Shown one piece after another: positions 18,219 to 28,147 of a stretch of DNA of 64,000 nucleotides. The position numbers and the translations under genes are program-made. Source of the DNA: Corynebacterium cystitidis. GTDB lineage: Bacteria; Actinomycetota; Actinomycetes; Mycobacteriales; Mycobacteriaceae. How positions within the stretch are numbered: position 1 is the first letter of the stretch; every line of letters starts with the position of its first letter. The notes beneath the pieces were generated by a model. The model saw only the letters and a program-made list of their open reading frames with translations. It searched no databases and had not been told where the DNA came from. The stretch covers positions 806,001 to 870,000 of the forward strand of contig NZ_LT906473.1 of NCBI RefSeq assembly GCF_900187295.1, read 5' to 3'.

Positions 18219-21200
18219 TGCACCTAAAATCGTTGACTCTCAAGGGATTTAAGTCCTTTGCGTCTGCAACGACCATGAAATTCGAGCCCGGCATTTGTGC
18301 TGTGGTGGGGCCGAACGGCTCGGGCAAGTCCAATGTGGTTGACGCATTGGCTTGGGTGATGGGGGAGCAGGGTGCGAAAAATTTGCGCGGCGGTAAGATG
18401 CAGGACGTCATCTTTGCGGGCGCGGGTGATCGTAAGCCACTGGGTCGCGCGGAGGTTACCCTCACTTTTGACAATTCAGACGGTCACCTGCCGATTGATT
18501 ACACCGAGGTCGGAATTACGCGCCGCATGTTCCGCGACGGTGCTAGTGAGTACGAGATTAACGGTTCTAAAGCGCGTTTGATGGATATCCAGGAGTTGCT
18601 CAGCGATTCCGGGATCGGCCGCGAAATGCACATTATTGTGGGCCAAGGTAAGTTAAGCGAGATCTTGGATTCGAAGCCGGAGGAGCGCCGCGCCTATATC
18701 GAAGAGGCTGCGGGTGTGCTTAAGCACCGCCGTCGGAAAGAGAAGGCACAACGCAAACTTACTGGTATGCAGGCCAATCTCGATCGCCTGCAGGATTTGA
18801 CCGACGAGTTGGGCAAGCAGCTCAAGCCTCTCGCCCGCCAAGCGGAAGCAGCCCAGCGAGCCGCATCGGTGCAGGCCACGCTTCGCGACGCTCGCCTGAA
18901 GCTCGCCGCACACCAGGTGGTGGAGTTGCGCGCCAAACTTAACGACGCGGCCCGCAACGCTGAGCTGTTGGCGCAGCAGGTCGAGTCTGTCACTGTCCAG
19001 CTGGAGGAGTTCACTGCAGCCCAGGAGGCGATCGAGGCTCAACAGCAGGAGGTCACCCCGCGGGCGGAGCAGGCCCAGCAACTCTGGTTCCAACTGTCTA
19101 CGCTGGCGGAACGTGTCAGTGCGACCGTGCGTATCGCCACGGAGCGTGCCTCTAATGTGGGTGCGCAGGTTGCTTATTCTGGCCCGGACCCTGATGATTT
19201 GCTCGCGCGCGCCACTATCGCCGACGAGCAGTACCAGGAAGCACTGCTGGTGGCGGAGGAAGCTGCGGAACGTCTCGAGGCCATCCGCGAGGAGGTTGCC
19301 GCACGACAAGAGGCCGCCGATGCCGCTGAGGCTGAGCATATGGCCCAGGTTCGTGCGATCGCCGACCGTCGCGAGGGCGTGGTCCGCCTGCTTGCCCAGG
19401 AGGAGTCGCAGGCGGGGGCGGTTCAGGCGGCTGAGGATGAGATCGCGCGCCTGAATGAAACGCTGGAGGAGACCCGTGCGCGCACGATGACGGCCGACCG
19501 CGAAGCGTCCGAGGTGGGGGCCAAGCTTCAGGAGCTTCACGACGATCGCGCCCCGCTCCACGACACTCATATTCGGGCGGCTGCCGAATCAGACGCGGCT
19601 GATAAACGCCTGGATCAGCTGCGTGATGCTCAGCGTGAGCGGGAGCGTGCTGTGTATTCTTTGGAGTCGCGCATTTCCACCCTGGAGGAATCTGCCCCGA
19701 CTGCCAGCGGCACTGAAGCCCTCGGCAGCGATTATGGTCCTCTTGCCGGTTTGGTCCGCGCCGAGAAAGGTGTGGAGAAGGCCCTGGCTGTGGCTTTAGG
19801 GCAGTACTCGGAGGCGGTGGCTGGTGTGGTAGATCAGTCGGTCGTCGATAAGCTCGCCGGCGCGTCGCGCACCATCGTCATCGATACAGCGGGTGGGCGT
19901 AGCTGGCGGCTTGACGGGACACTGCCCGCGGGAACGTCTTGGTTGTTGGACCACGCCACGCTAGCTGACGCCGTCACCGGCCCGGTTACTCGTCTGCTGG
20001 CAGACGTGGTACTTGCCGACGATCTCACTCAGGCACGCGCAGTAGTGGAGGATGACCCGCGCCTGCGAGCTGTCACACCGGAGGGGGTGCTTGTTGGCGA
20101 GGGGTGGGTCGCTGTGGGCAGCGGGCAGACCAGCACCGTGGAGGTGACAGCCCAGATTGAGGTGGCAGGCGAGGAGCTGGCTACAGCACGCGCCGAGCTA
20201 GAGGAGCTATCGGGCACCTTGGAGGGCGCGAAACTTGCCGCTGAGGATGCGCGGGTAGCGGCGGCGTCGGCACGCGCGGCACTTAACGAACATGACGCGA
20301 ATGTCGAGGCGTGGCAGCGTGACCACCAACGCTTGCTCAAACAGTATGAGGCCAACAAAGCTGAGCACGAGCGCGCTGCGGAGCGAGCCACCGAGGCGGA
20401 GGTGCGTTTAAATCGCCGGAGGGAAGAGTTGGCGGTAACCCGTGATCGCTTGTCGCGCGTTGAAGATTCGGACGGCCCTGAAGAGGCATCGACGGAAGGC
20501 CGCGATGAGGCTTTAGCAGCCTTGGCGCAGGTTAAGTCTATGGAGCTGGAGGCGACGTTGCAGTGGCGCACTGCAACCCAGAATGCGGAGCAGATTGCAG
20601 GAAAGGGCGATGGGCTACGCCGTCAGGCTGAGCACGAGCGCCAGGCGAAGGCTCGTCATGAGGCGGCGATGGCGCGTCGGAAAGCGCAAGCTGAACTAGC
20701 GCAGACCGTGGCGGGACATGCCCGCGATTTGGTTGCACGCACCGACGACGCGCTTGCTCGTGCCACCGCCTCCCGCGATGAGTTATCTGCGCAGGTTAAG
20801 TCCTTGCAGGTGCAGCATTCCCAGGCTCGCGACAAGGTAAACGCCACACGCCAGCAACTGTCGCGGTTGACTGATAATGCCCACGCGTCCGACATTGCGC
20901 AGTCGCAGGCGCAGGTGCGTATCGACGAGGCCGAAGCGAAGATCACCGAGCAGTTGGGCATCGCGATTGTTGACCTTCTTGAGGGCTACACCCCGGGTGA
21001 AGATTTCGACAAGGCTGAGGAAACGAAACGGCTGAAGCAGGCCGAGAAAGATCTGACTTCTCTGGGAAAGGTCAATCCGTTAGCGCTTGAGGAGTATAAG
21101 GCGTTGGAGGAGCGCTACAGTTTCCTGTCAACCCAGCTTGCTGATGTTGTGCAGGCACGTAAAGATCTCTCTGGTGTCATTGAGGAGGTGGACGCGCAGA

Positions 21201-21682
21201 TCTTACAGCTGTTCACCGACGCGTGGAACGATGTTGAGACCGAGTTTCCCAAAGTTTTCAACACCTTGTTCCCGGGTGGTGAGGCCCGCTTGCTGCTTAC
21301 TGACCCCGATGACATGCTTACCACCGGCATCGAAATTGAGGCCCGTCCACCGGGTAAGAAGGTCAAAAGATTGTCACTGCTGTCTGGTGGCGAAAAATCT
21401 TTGACAGCGTTGGCACTGCTTGTGGCAATCTTTCGTGCTAGGCCCTCGCCGTTTTACGTTCTCGATGAGGTTGAAGCAGCACTTGACGACGTCAACCTGC
21501 GCCGCCTGATTGCCTTGCTCGAAGAGCTCCGTGAAGATTCTCAGCTGATAGTGATCACCCACCAGAAGCCCACGATGGATGTGGCGAATGTGCTCTACGG
21601 CGTGACTATGCGTGGCGACGGGGTCACACGTGTGATTTCTCAGCGTATGAGTCCGGCGCCCAGTACTGCCACTGTGACGTAA
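18218..21682 (+). CDS. smc: chromosome segregation protein SMC
   Basis: A 1154-residue SMC ATPase, the core of the condensin that folds and separates sister chromosomes with ScpA and ScpB. Walker A GPNGSGKSN is near residue 32. Long coiled coils cover roughly residues 165-500 and 670-1000. The hinge lies around ALGSDYGPLAGLVRA (about 500-650), the signature LSGGEKSLTALALL is near 1055, and Walker B FYVLDEVEAALDD is near 1085. All motifs are intact and the length is normal. The GTG start has no ribosome site but has a -10-like hexamer 6 nt upstream. Neighbours ftsY and ffh follow the usual actinobacterial order. Confidence 0.97.
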   Translation: MHLKSLTLKGFKSFASATTMKFEPGICAVVGPNGSGKSNVVDALAWVMGEQGAKNLRGGKMQDVIFAGAGDRKPLGRAEVTLTFDNSDGHLPIDYTEVGITRRMFRDGASEYEINGSKARLMDIQELLSDSGIGREMHIIVGQGKLSEILDSKPEERRAYIEEAAGVLKHRRRKEKAQRKLTGMQANLDRLQDLTDELGKQLKPLARQAEAAQRAASVQATLRDARLKLAAHQVVELRAKLNDAARNAELLAQQVESVTVQLEEFTAAQEAIEAQQQEVTPRAEQAQQLWFQLSTLAERVSATVRIATERASNVGAQVAYSGPDPDDLLARATIADEQYQEALLVAEEAAERLEAIREEVAARQEAADAAEAEHMAQVRAIADRREGVVRLLAQEESQAGAVQAAEDEIARLNETLEETRARTMTADREASEVGAKLQELHDDRAPLHDTHIRAAAESDAADKRLDQLRDAQRERERAVYSLESRISTLEESAPTASGTEALGSDYGPLAGLVRAEKGVEKALAVALGQYSEAVAGVVDQSVVDKLAGASRTIVIDTAGGRSWRLDGTLPAGTSWLLDHATLADAVTGPVTRLLADVVLADDLTQARAVVEDDPRLRAVTPEGVLVGEGWVAVGSGQTSTVEVTAQIEVAGEELATARAELEELSGTLEGAKLAAEDARVAAASARAALNEHDANVEAWQRDHQRLLKQYEANKAEHERAAERATEAEVRLNRRREELAVTRDRLSRVEDSDGPEEASTEGRDEALAALAQVKSMELEATLQWRTATQNAEQIAGKGDGLRRQAEHERQAKARHEAAMARRKAQAELAQTVAGHARDLVARTDDALARATASRDELSAQVKSLQVQHSQARDKVNATRQQLSRLTDNAHASDIAQSQAQVRIDEAEAKITEQLGIAIVDLLEGYTPGEDFDKAEETKRLKQAEKDLTSLGKVNPLALEEYKALEERYSFLSTQLADVVQARKDLSGVIEEVDAQILQLFTDAWNDVETEFPKVFNTLFPGGEARLLLTDPDDMLTTGIEIEARPPGKKVKRLSLLSGGEKSLTALALLVAIFRARPSPFYVLDEVEAALDDVNLRRLIALLEELREDSQLIVITHQKPTMDVANVLYGVTMRGDGVTRVISQRMSPAPSTATVT

Positions 21683-21838
21683 ACTTGATATTTGCACTTT
21701 CGTGTTGCGATGCGGTTGGTTAGGTAAGTTTTTGGGCAGGTGATTGTGTAACTGCCGAATTTCTGCATCTCCTAGTGCAGCCTAGCGCGGTCTGGTGAGG
21801 CCTTCGCTATTAGTGCTAGAAGGGACAAACCTGGCACT

Positions 21839-23392
21839 ATGGATGGTATGAATATGAATCTTCTTTGGATAATCATCGCCATTGTCGTCGTACTGCTCAT
21901 TATCGTGGGCATCGTTGTCGTCGTTGGTAATAACCGTAAGAAGTCTAAGACTGTCTCTTTTAAGAAGAATGAGGAGCAGCCTAAGGAGCTCACCCAACAG
22001 GAGAAATCCGGCAATTATCAGGCTAAGGGAGGGTTCAACTTTGCTCCCGCGAATGCTCCCGAAAAGCAGCCAGAGCCCGTCCAGCCACGCCGCGTGGACA
22101 AGCCAACAGAAACAGTTGCTCCTGCAGAAAAGGAACCTGAGTTTGAGCTCACGCATGACGCGGCCGAGGCGGTTGAAGAGCTTAACGACGATGAGGCACC
22201 CAAGGTAGATGAGGAGCAGGAACAGCAGGACGCGCCACTGTTTCAAGACCTAGCGGAGGAACACGCTGAGGATCCGGACAATGATGTGGATGTGGAAAAG
22301 CGTGTTGAGCAATTCGAGGCCACCGAAGCGGAAACTCCCACCCCGGAAGAAGAAGCGCAGGAAGCTGCCGATATCGCGCAGGTAACCGCTGAGGTTGCGG
22401 ACCAGGCGCGCGAGCAAACCCCCGCCCCCGAGGGGGAGCCGGCTCCGGCACAGGAACCCCTTGATGATATTGAACCGGTGGCAGGTCGGATCGGCCGTTT
22501 GCGTGGCCGTTTGTCGCGTTCGCAGAATGCGATCGGTCAGGGACTGCTGGGTATTTTGACTGCGGGTGATCTGGATGAGGACGCCTGGGAAGAAATCGAA
22601 GACACCCTCATCATGGCTGATCTAGGCGCGGATTTGACGATGCGCGTGACAGATCAGTTGCGAGAAAAGATCGCTGAACGTGGTGTGGGCAGTGAAGATG
22701 AAGCTCGCGCGATGCTGCGTGAGACGTTGGTTGAGGCGGGGCGGCCCGAAATGGACCGTTCGATTAAGGCGATGCCTGTCGACGGCAAACCAGCCGTGAT
22801 CTTGGTTGTGGGCGTAAACGGGACTGGTAAGACCACCACCACTGGCAAGCTGGGACGCGTGTTGGTCTCCATGGGCCACCGCGTGCTGTTTGGCGCAGCG
22901 GATACGTTCCGTGCTGCAGCGGCAGATCAGCTGGAGACGTGGGGTCGACGCGTTGGCGCAATCACGGTGCGCGGCAAGGAGGGCGCAGATCCAGCTGCGG
23001 TCGCTTTCGATGCTGTGGCTAGGGGAGTGCAGGAGCAGGCCGACGTGGTAGTGATCGACACCGCGGGCCGTCTGCACACCTCGACTGGTCTGATGGATCA
23101 GCTGGGTAAAGTCAAGCGCGTTGTGGAAAAGAAGTCGCAGGTTGACGAAGTCCTGCTCGTGCTGGACGCTACCGTGGGCCAAAATGGACTGACGCAGGCG
23201 CGGATTTTCCGTGATGTTGTGGATATCACCGGTGTGGTGCTGACCAAGCTGGATGGTACCGCCAAGGGTGGCATTGTGTTCCAGGTGCAGGAAGAGTTGG
23301 GGGTTCCCGTCAAGCTCGTTGGTTTAGGTGAGGGTGCTGATGATTTGGCTCCGTTCGAGGTCGAGGGTTTTGTCGACGCGTTGCTTGGCTAA
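21839..23392 (+). CDS. ftsY: signal recognition particle receptor FtsY
   Basis: A 517-residue SRP receptor GTPase that docks Ffh-bound ribosomes at the membrane. It starts with a membrane helix (WIIIAIVVVLLIIVGIVVVV), then a roughly 200-residue Glu/Ala/Pro-rich acidic A domain, then the NG domain. GTPase motifs are G1 GVNGTGKTTTTGKL, the DTFRAAAADQL insertion box, DTAGRLHT (G3) and TKLDGTAKGG (G4/G5). The start is taken at ATG 21839, with AAGGGA about 14 nt upstream; ATG 21848 or 21854 are alternatives. In C. glutamicum amtB-glnK-glnD lie between ftsY and the ffh gene, but here ffh follows directly. Confidence 0.96.
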   Translation: MDGMNMNLLWIIIAIVVVLLIIVGIVVVVGNNRKKSKTVSFKKNEEQPKELTQQEKSGNYQAKGGFNFAPANAPEKQPEPVQPRRVDKPTETVAPAEKEPEFELTHDAAEAVEELNDDEAPKVDEEQEQQDAPLFQDLAEEHAEDPDNDVDVEKRVEQFEATEAETPTPEEEAQEAADIAQVTAEVADQAREQTPAPEGEPAPAQEPLDDIEPVAGRIGRLRGRLSRSQNAIGQGLLGILTAGDLDEDAWEEIEDTLIMADLGADLTMRVTDQLREKIAERGVGSEDEARAMLRETLVEAGRPEMDRSIKAMPVDGKPAVILVVGVNGTGKTTTTGKLGRVLVSMGHRVLFGAADTFRAAAADQLETWGRRVGAITVRGKEGADPAAVAFDAVARGVQEQADVVVIDTAGRLHTSTGLMDQLGKVKRVVEKKSQVDEVLLVLDATVGQNGLTQARIFRDVVDITGVVLTKLDGTAKGGIVFQVQEELGVPVKLVGLGEGADDLAPFEVEGFVDALLG

Positions 23393-23437
23393 ACTCGCTT
23401 TTCGACGAAACCCTGTGAGAGCCCCGTGGAAAGCAAT

Positions 23438-23467
23438 GTGACCGTGGGGGTGGTCACGCGCTAGGCT
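23438..23467 (+). promoter_or_regulatory. putative ffh promoter with small dyad
   Basis: GTGACC (23438-23443) and TAGGCT (23462-23467) are spaced 18 nt like -35 and -10 elements. The -35 is also one arm of an inverted repeat with GGTCAC (23452-23457). Confidence 0.35.
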
Positions 23468-23507
23468 AGGAGCGTTACCTATTAGCTACTTAAGGGAGTG
23501 TTGAAGC

Positions 23508-25121
23508 GTGTTCGAGTCACTGTCCGACCGCCTCCAAACAGCTTTGTCGGGATTGCGCGGCAAGGGCAAGCTCACCGAGGCGGACATTAATGCTACTGCC
23601 CGGGAAATTCGCATCGCATTACTGGAAGCCGACGTGTCTCTGACCGTCGTTCGCTCCTTCATTAAGCGAGTCAAGGAACGTGCTCTCGGCGCGGACGTTT
23701 CTGAAGCACTTAATCCTGCGCAGCAGGTGATCAAGATTGTCGACGAAGAATTGACTGCCATCTTGGGTGGTGAGACGCGTCGACTGAACTTTGCTAAGAA
23801 CCCGCCGACGGTGATCATGCTTGCTGGTCTGCAGGGGGCGGGTAAGACCACCCTCGCCGGTAAGCTCGCGCGCCATTTGGAGAAGCAGGGGCACACCCCG
23901 ATGCTGGTTGCCTGTGACTTGCAGCGCCCTGGTGCGGTGCAGCAGTTACAGATCGTCGGTGAGCGCGCCAGTGTGAAAACATTTGCACCAGATCCGGGCA
24001 CGTCGGTAGATTCGCACGCCCACGAAATGGGCACCTCACATGGTGACCCAGTTGCTGTCGCACAGGCAGGCCTGGAAGAGGCGAAGCGTGCGCAGCATGA
24101 CGTGGTGATCATCGATACCGCGGGACGTTTGGGTATTGATGAAACCCTGATGACACAGGCCCGCAACATTCGCGATGCAGTCAACCCAGATGAGGTGCTG
24201 TTTGTCATCGACGCGATGATTGGCCAGGACGCCGTCACCACGGCTCAGGCCTTCGCTGAGGGGGTGGACTTTACCGGCGTTGTACTAACCAAGCTCGATG
24301 GCGATGCCCGTGGCGGTGCGGCACTGTCGATCCGTGAGGTCACAGGCAAGCCAATCCTATTTGCTTCCAACGGTGAGAAGCTGGATGACTTCGATGTCTT
24401 CCACCCAGATCGCATGGCCAGCCGGATCCTTGGCATGGGGGATGTCCTCTCGCTGATTGAGCAGGCTGAGTCCGTTATGGACCAGGAAAAGGCCACTGAC
24501 GCGGCCATGAAGATTGGCACCGGTGAGCTCACTCTGGAAGACTTCCTCGACCAGCTGTTGATGATCCGCCGTATGGGCCCCATCGGCAATCTGTTAAAGA
24601 TGATGCCCGGTGGTAAGCAGATGAACGAGATGGCTGACATGGTCGATGAGAAACAGATCGATCGCATTCAGGCCATTATTCGTGGCATGACTCCAGCGGA
24701 ACGCCAGGATCCCAAGATTTTGAATGCTTCGCGGCGCAAGCGGATCGCCAATGGCTCCGGCGTTGAAGTCTCTGAGGTTAATCAGCTCGTGGAGCGCTTC
24801 TTCGAAGCCAAGAAAATGATGAGCAAAATGGCTAATCAGATGGGCATGCCAGGCATGCCAGGAATGCGTCGTTCTGCCACTAAAAAGAAGCCGAAAGGCC
24901 GCAGGGGTAAAAACGGTAAGCGCAAGCCAGTGAAGAACCGTCGCGGCAGAGGTGGTGGCATGCCGAACATGGCTGAAATGCAGAAGCTCGCTCAGCAAAT
25001 GGAGCAGGGCGGAGGAATGCCGGGACAAGCCATGCCACCTATGCCAAAGGGCATGGAAAATATTGACCTTAATAATTTGGACTTCAGCGAAGCCATGAAG
25101 CGGATGAACAAGGGTAAGTAA
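23508..25121 (+). CDS. ffh: signal recognition particle protein Ffh
   Basis: A 537-residue SRP54 homologue that binds signal peptides and 4.5S RNA and pairs with FtsY. The NG domain has the GLQGAGKTTLAGKLA P-loop, DLQRPGAVQQL, DTAGRLGIDE and TKLDGDARGGAALS. The M domain starts about residue 330 with FLDQLLMIRRMGP, includes the RNA-binding region (TPAERQDPKILNASRRKRIANGSG), and ends in a long tail rich in Met, Gly, Lys and Pro. The GTG 23508 start has AAGGGAG upstream. The gene converges with the acyltransferase gene 24 bp beyond its stop. Confidence 0.96.
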   Translation: MFESLSDRLQTALSGLRGKGKLTEADINATAREIRIALLEADVSLTVVRSFIKRVKERALGADVSEALNPAQQVIKIVDEELTAILGGETRRLNFAKNPPTVIMLAGLQGAGKTTLAGKLARHLEKQGHTPMLVACDLQRPGAVQQLQIVGERASVKTFAPDPGTSVDSHAHEMGTSHGDPVAVAQAGLEEAKRAQHDVVIIDTAGRLGIDETLMTQARNIRDAVNPDEVLFVIDAMIGQDAVTTAQAFAEGVDFTGVVLTKLDGDARGGAALSIREVTGKPILFASNGEKLDDFDVFHPDRMASRILGMGDVLSLIEQAESVMDQEKATDAAMKIGTGELTLEDFLDQLLMIRRMGPIGNLLKMMPGGKQMNEMADMVDEKQIDRIQAIIRGMTPAERQDPKILNASRRKRIANGSGVEVSEVNQLVERFFEAKKMMSKMANQMGMPGMPGMRRSATKKKPKGRRGKNGKRKPVKNRRGRGGGMPNMAEMQKLAQQMEQGGGMPGQAMPPMPKGMENIDLNNLDFSEAMKRMNKGK

Positions 25122-25145
25122 CTAGTTCATGAATCGCGTCACCCC

Positions 25146-27215
25146 TCACTGCACTGCGTACTGCATGCCGTTCCATAACACCTCCTCGGTGGAGGCTGCG
25201 AACTGGTTGGAGATGTGGTTGGTGTCTCGGTAGACGTAGATATTGCCGATAATCGGTGAGCAGTAATCGGCGGTGCAGAACCAATCGGCGGTGTCGATCG
25301 CGGTCACATGGTTAAGGTCAGCGACGATCTCCTGGGCTGGGTCGACAGGAGCGTACACATCGTCGCGGTGCATTGAACACACCCTTTCATCTTTGGTGCG
25401 GATCAGGCAATGGTTCGGGTCCTCGGGCAGTTTTTCCGCATCGAAGAACCAGGGGTTATCGCGCAGTCCCAAAAATGGGATGGCGTGCTCGTCGAGTGCC
25501 TGCCAGAAACCGATATAGCCTGCCGGTACAAAGTCCGGGCCATGGCCGAACTCACCCTCGGGCCGCGTCGATGTAGAAACGACTAAGTCCGGATCAAGCT
25601 CAACGATGCGTTGGAAGGCATTCTCGCTCCACGCGGCGCATTCAGGCAGGACTCCGGTGTCGTCGCCAAGCATTATCGGGCACTGTTGGCGAACAAACGG
25701 GATGACTCGGAAATTGTGCTGCCAGCCCAGGCTGTCCAGCGGTATGCCATAGGGCTCAGCGTGGGAGCCACCCACAAGGACCACGGTAGCCTCAGCGTCC
25801 GGGTTGCCGTAGATACATTCATCACCACGAAATTCGTCGGCAGAATCATGCATGCCGATCATGCAGCCGTCTCCGCCGATCGGAGGGTACATCCCTGCGA
25901 TGAGGGTGGGGTCTGGCTTCGGCTTCACATCAGGGATATCGGCCCCGAACTGTGCCATCACGCCGGGGTAGCGCGCAGGGTCAAGGCGCTTGCTCGCATC
26001 TTCGGTGACGGAGTCCCAGACCGGTTGTACCGCCACAATCGCCCCCATGAGAGCAGCGACAACCACGCCACCTGCAGCACGTTTGCGTCCGGTTGGAAGC
26101 TTCAGGCTGAGCTGGGCATCACGTATTGGCTTTTCGACGAGCGTCGGGCGCTTGCGATGCTGTTTTAGAGGCTCTTCCACCCACCGGTGAGTCACGTGCG
26201 CCAACAGTAGCGACGCTGCGACCACGAGGGTGCCCAACCAGACTGGAGGAGTCTCATGGCCTGTCATAGCAGTGGTAATTATCAGCATCGGCCAGTGCCA
26301 CAAATACAGCGAGTAGGCGATACGTCCAAGCCACGTCGCCGGCCTCGACGACAAAACGCGGGAGATCGGGTGGTCGCCCGCGGATGTGATCACCAGCACC
26401 GCACCCACCAATGGCAGTAATGCAACGGGGCCAGGGAAAGCCAGCGAGGTGGGCACCACTATGCCCGTGATCGTGATCATGACAACGCCTAATCCCGCTG
26501 TCCATGCAGCAAACTTTGACGGAATAGTGAGGCGGTGGGCCACAATGGCGAGCAAGCCGCCGAGTGTCATTTCCCACATGCGTGAGAAGGTGGAGTAGTA
26601 GTTGTCGGCCGTACCAATAAGGCCGTGGCGTGACGCCCACGCGAAAGAGAGGAGTGTCGCCACGAGCAGGATGATTACTACCGTCCGGCGTACAATCTCC
26701 GGCGGGGTATGAAAGCGGCGAATCCACCACGCCACACCGAGGGCAAACACGATACCGAGCAGGTAAAACTGGCCCTGCACGCTCATGGACCACAAATGCT
26801 GCAGCGGGGACGTATCTACGCTGGCGGCCGAGTAGGCTGCATCCTGGGCCATGAGCTGCCAGTTCAGGTAATAGAACGCGGCAGCGGTGAATTGTTGGGT
26901 GAGTTCCGGAGTCAGCAGCTCCGGAGCAAGTGTCAAAACCGCAATAACCGTGGCAATAAGAGTCACAGCAAGCGCCGGGAGAAGCCGGCGAGCAGTCCTC
27001 CAGATTGGCCACCACGGATTGAGGCTGGCGTGGCGTCGTAACGCGTAACGTAGTTGGGAACCTAGAAAGAAGAAACCTGACAGGAGCAGAAACACGTCAA
27101 CACCGCCCGAGACCCGGCCGACGTAGACGTGAAACAGAACTACCAACGCAATGGCGTAACCGCGCAGACCATCGAGATCATGCCGGTACGTGGGCTTGCG
27201 CTGTGCGGAAGTCAT
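25146..27215 (-). CDS. membrane acyltransferase with C-terminal SGNH domain (OafA type)
   Basis: A 689-residue two-domain protein. Residues 1 to about 365 form an acyltransferase-3 membrane domain with about ten helices, including the family start HDLDGLRGYAIALVVLFHV, SGGVDVFLLLSGFF and AYSLYLWHWPMLI. The C-terminal extracellular half is an SGNH hydrolase-like domain with nucleophile block VLVGGSHAEPYG and a terminal DTNHIS bearing the Asp-x-x-His pair. Such proteins transfer acetyl or other acyl groups onto cell-surface glycans or lipids. In mycolate-making bacteria a related type modifies trehalose lipids, but the substrate here is unknown. ATG 27215 follows a weak GGGTGG site. It is a monocistronic gene convergent with ffh. 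Confidence 0.88.
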   Translation of the reverse strand: MTSAQRKPTYRHDLDGLRGYAIALVVLFHVYVGRVSGGVDVFLLLSGFFFLGSQLRYALRRHASLNPWWPIWRTARRLLPALAVTLIATVIAVLTLAPELLTPELTQQFTAAAFYYLNWQLMAQDAAYSAASVDTSPLQHLWSMSVQGQFYLLGIVFALGVAWWIRRFHTPPEIVRRTVVIILLVATLLSFAWASRHGLIGTADNYYSTFSRMWEMTLGGLLAIVAHRLTIPSKFAAWTAGLGVVMITITGIVVPTSLAFPGPVALLPLVGAVLVITSAGDHPISRVLSSRPATWLGRIAYSLYLWHWPMLIITTAMTGHETPPVWLGTLVVAASLLLAHVTHRWVEEPLKQHRKRPTLVEKPIRDAQLSLKLPTGRKRAAGGVVVAALMGAIVAVQPVWDSVTEDASKRLDPARYPGVMAQFGADIPDVKPKPDPTLIAGMYPPIGGDGCMIGMHDSADEFRGDECIYGNPDAEATVVLVGGSHAEPYGIPLDSLGWQHNFRVIPFVRQQCPIMLGDDTGVLPECAAWSENAFQRIVELDPDLVVSTSTRPEGEFGHGPDFVPAGYIGFWQALDEHAIPFLGLRDNPWFFDAEKLPEDPNHCLIRTKDERVCSMHRDDVYAPVDPAQEIVADLNHVTAIDTADWFCTADYCSPIIGNIYVYRDTNHISNQFAASTEEVLWNGMQYAVQ

Positions 27216-27564
27216 AGCACCACCCGTTAAAGCTGGAAGAAAACGTCCTCCAGACTGTAGCGCGAAAAGCGGGTAGGACCTAAGTGCGGCCCACCCCTGC
27301 CAAACTTATGATTGATTCTGAGGGTGATGCTAGGGTGATGGTTGCCACGCGCTCAGAGATGCCAGCGGTTTGGAAAGTGCAGTACCAATCCACTAGGATT
27401 ATTCGGGTTGTGTGCTCGTCGTCAAGCGCGCAATGCACTGCGTCAGCGCCGATTACGGGTATGTCCCGCCGGTCGTGTCACGCGCAGGTAAAAACCAGGG
27501 GCTGAACCGGCCTGCCGAATCCGCGGCGGGTGACTGAACTGCCCAGTGACCGTAAGGAAAAATT
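27216..27564. other. 349-bp gene-free stretch between acyltransferase and rpsP
   Basis: No convincing gene is seen; short open frames here have no good start or composition. It carries the acyltransferase leader on the minus strand and a candidate rpsP promoter (27370-27399), giving an rpsP leader of about 160 nt that contains several short GC-rich dyads. Confidence 0.6.
27370..27399 (+). promoter_or_regulatory. candidate rpsP promoter
   Basis: TTGGAA (27370-27375) and TAGGAT (27394-27399) are spaced 18 nt, a fair sigma-A arrangement, 166 nt before the rpsP start codon. Confidence 0.4.
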
Positions 27565-28089
27565 ATGGCTGTCAAGATCAAGTTGCAGCGTGTGGGTAAG
27601 ATCCGCAACGCACAGTACCGTGTTGTCATTGCAGACGCACGCACCCGCCGCGATGGCAAGGTCATCGAGAACATCGGCATCTATCACCCAAAGGAAGAGC
27701 CATCGCTCATCCAGATCGACTCCGAGCGCGCACAGTACTGGCTGGGCGTTGGCGCACAGCCAACCGAGCCTGTTGCAGCTTTGCTGAAGGTCACCGGTGA
27801 TTGGCAGAAGCACAAGGGCGAGGCTGGCGCAGAAGGCACTCTCAAGACCGCTGAAGAAAAGCCATCCAAGCTCGACCTGTTCAACCAGGCTCTGGAGGAG
27901 GCCAACAACGGCCCAACCGCCGAAGCGATCACCGAAAAGCGCAAGAAGGCGAAGGAAGAAGCAGAGGCGAAGGCTGCTGCTGAGGCTGAGGCTGAAAAGA
28001 AGGCAGAGGAAGAAGCGGCAGCTGAGGCAGAGGCCCCAGCTGAGGCAGAGGCCCCAGCTGAGGAAGCTGAAGAGAAGGACGCGCAGTAA
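27565..28089 (+). CDS. rpsP: 30S ribosomal protein S16 with long Ala/Glu tail
   Basis: S16 is a small-subunit assembly protein. The N-terminal 80 residues are canonical ([51 protein letters not shown]). The full length of 174 residues is about twice the usual 80-90. From about residue 115 on there is an Ala/Glu/Lys-rich extension, helical in its first part and acidic at the end, that includes a perfect 18-bp tandem duplication at 28021-28056 (AEAEAP twice). ATG 27565 has AAGGAAA upstream. Long tails on S16 occur in actinobacteria; their role is unknown. A similar tail is seen on S2 in this window. Confidence 0.95.
   Translation: MAVKIKLQRVGKIRNAQYRVVIADARTRRDGKVIENIGIYHPKEEPSLIQIDSERAQYWLGVGAQPTEPVAALLKVTGDWQKHKGEAGAEGTLKTAEEKPSKLDLFNQALEEANNGPTAEAITEKRKKAKEEAEAKAAAEAEAEKKAEEEAAAEAEAPAEAEAPAEEAEEKDAQ
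28021..28056 (+). repeat. 18-bp perfect tandem repeat inside rpsP
   Basis: Two identical 18-bp units (28021-28038 and 28039-28056) each encode AEAEAP in the C-terminal tail of S16. They keep the frame and would allow slippage-driven length change. Confidence 0.85.
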
Positions 28090-28147
28090 AAACTCTGTCG
28101 TTTTCCTGACCCCGTACCACACTGTGGTGCGGGGTATCTTTAAATCC

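Noticed and set aside
27299..27505. Small frame upstream of rpsP
   Set aside because: No ribosome site, odd composition, and it overlaps the likely rpsP promoter and leader.
27797..28147. N-terminal extension of the Nudix frame into rpsP
   Set aside because: The translated segment is Arg-rich out-of-frame rpsP sequence; a good -10 element and start are present at 28135-28148.
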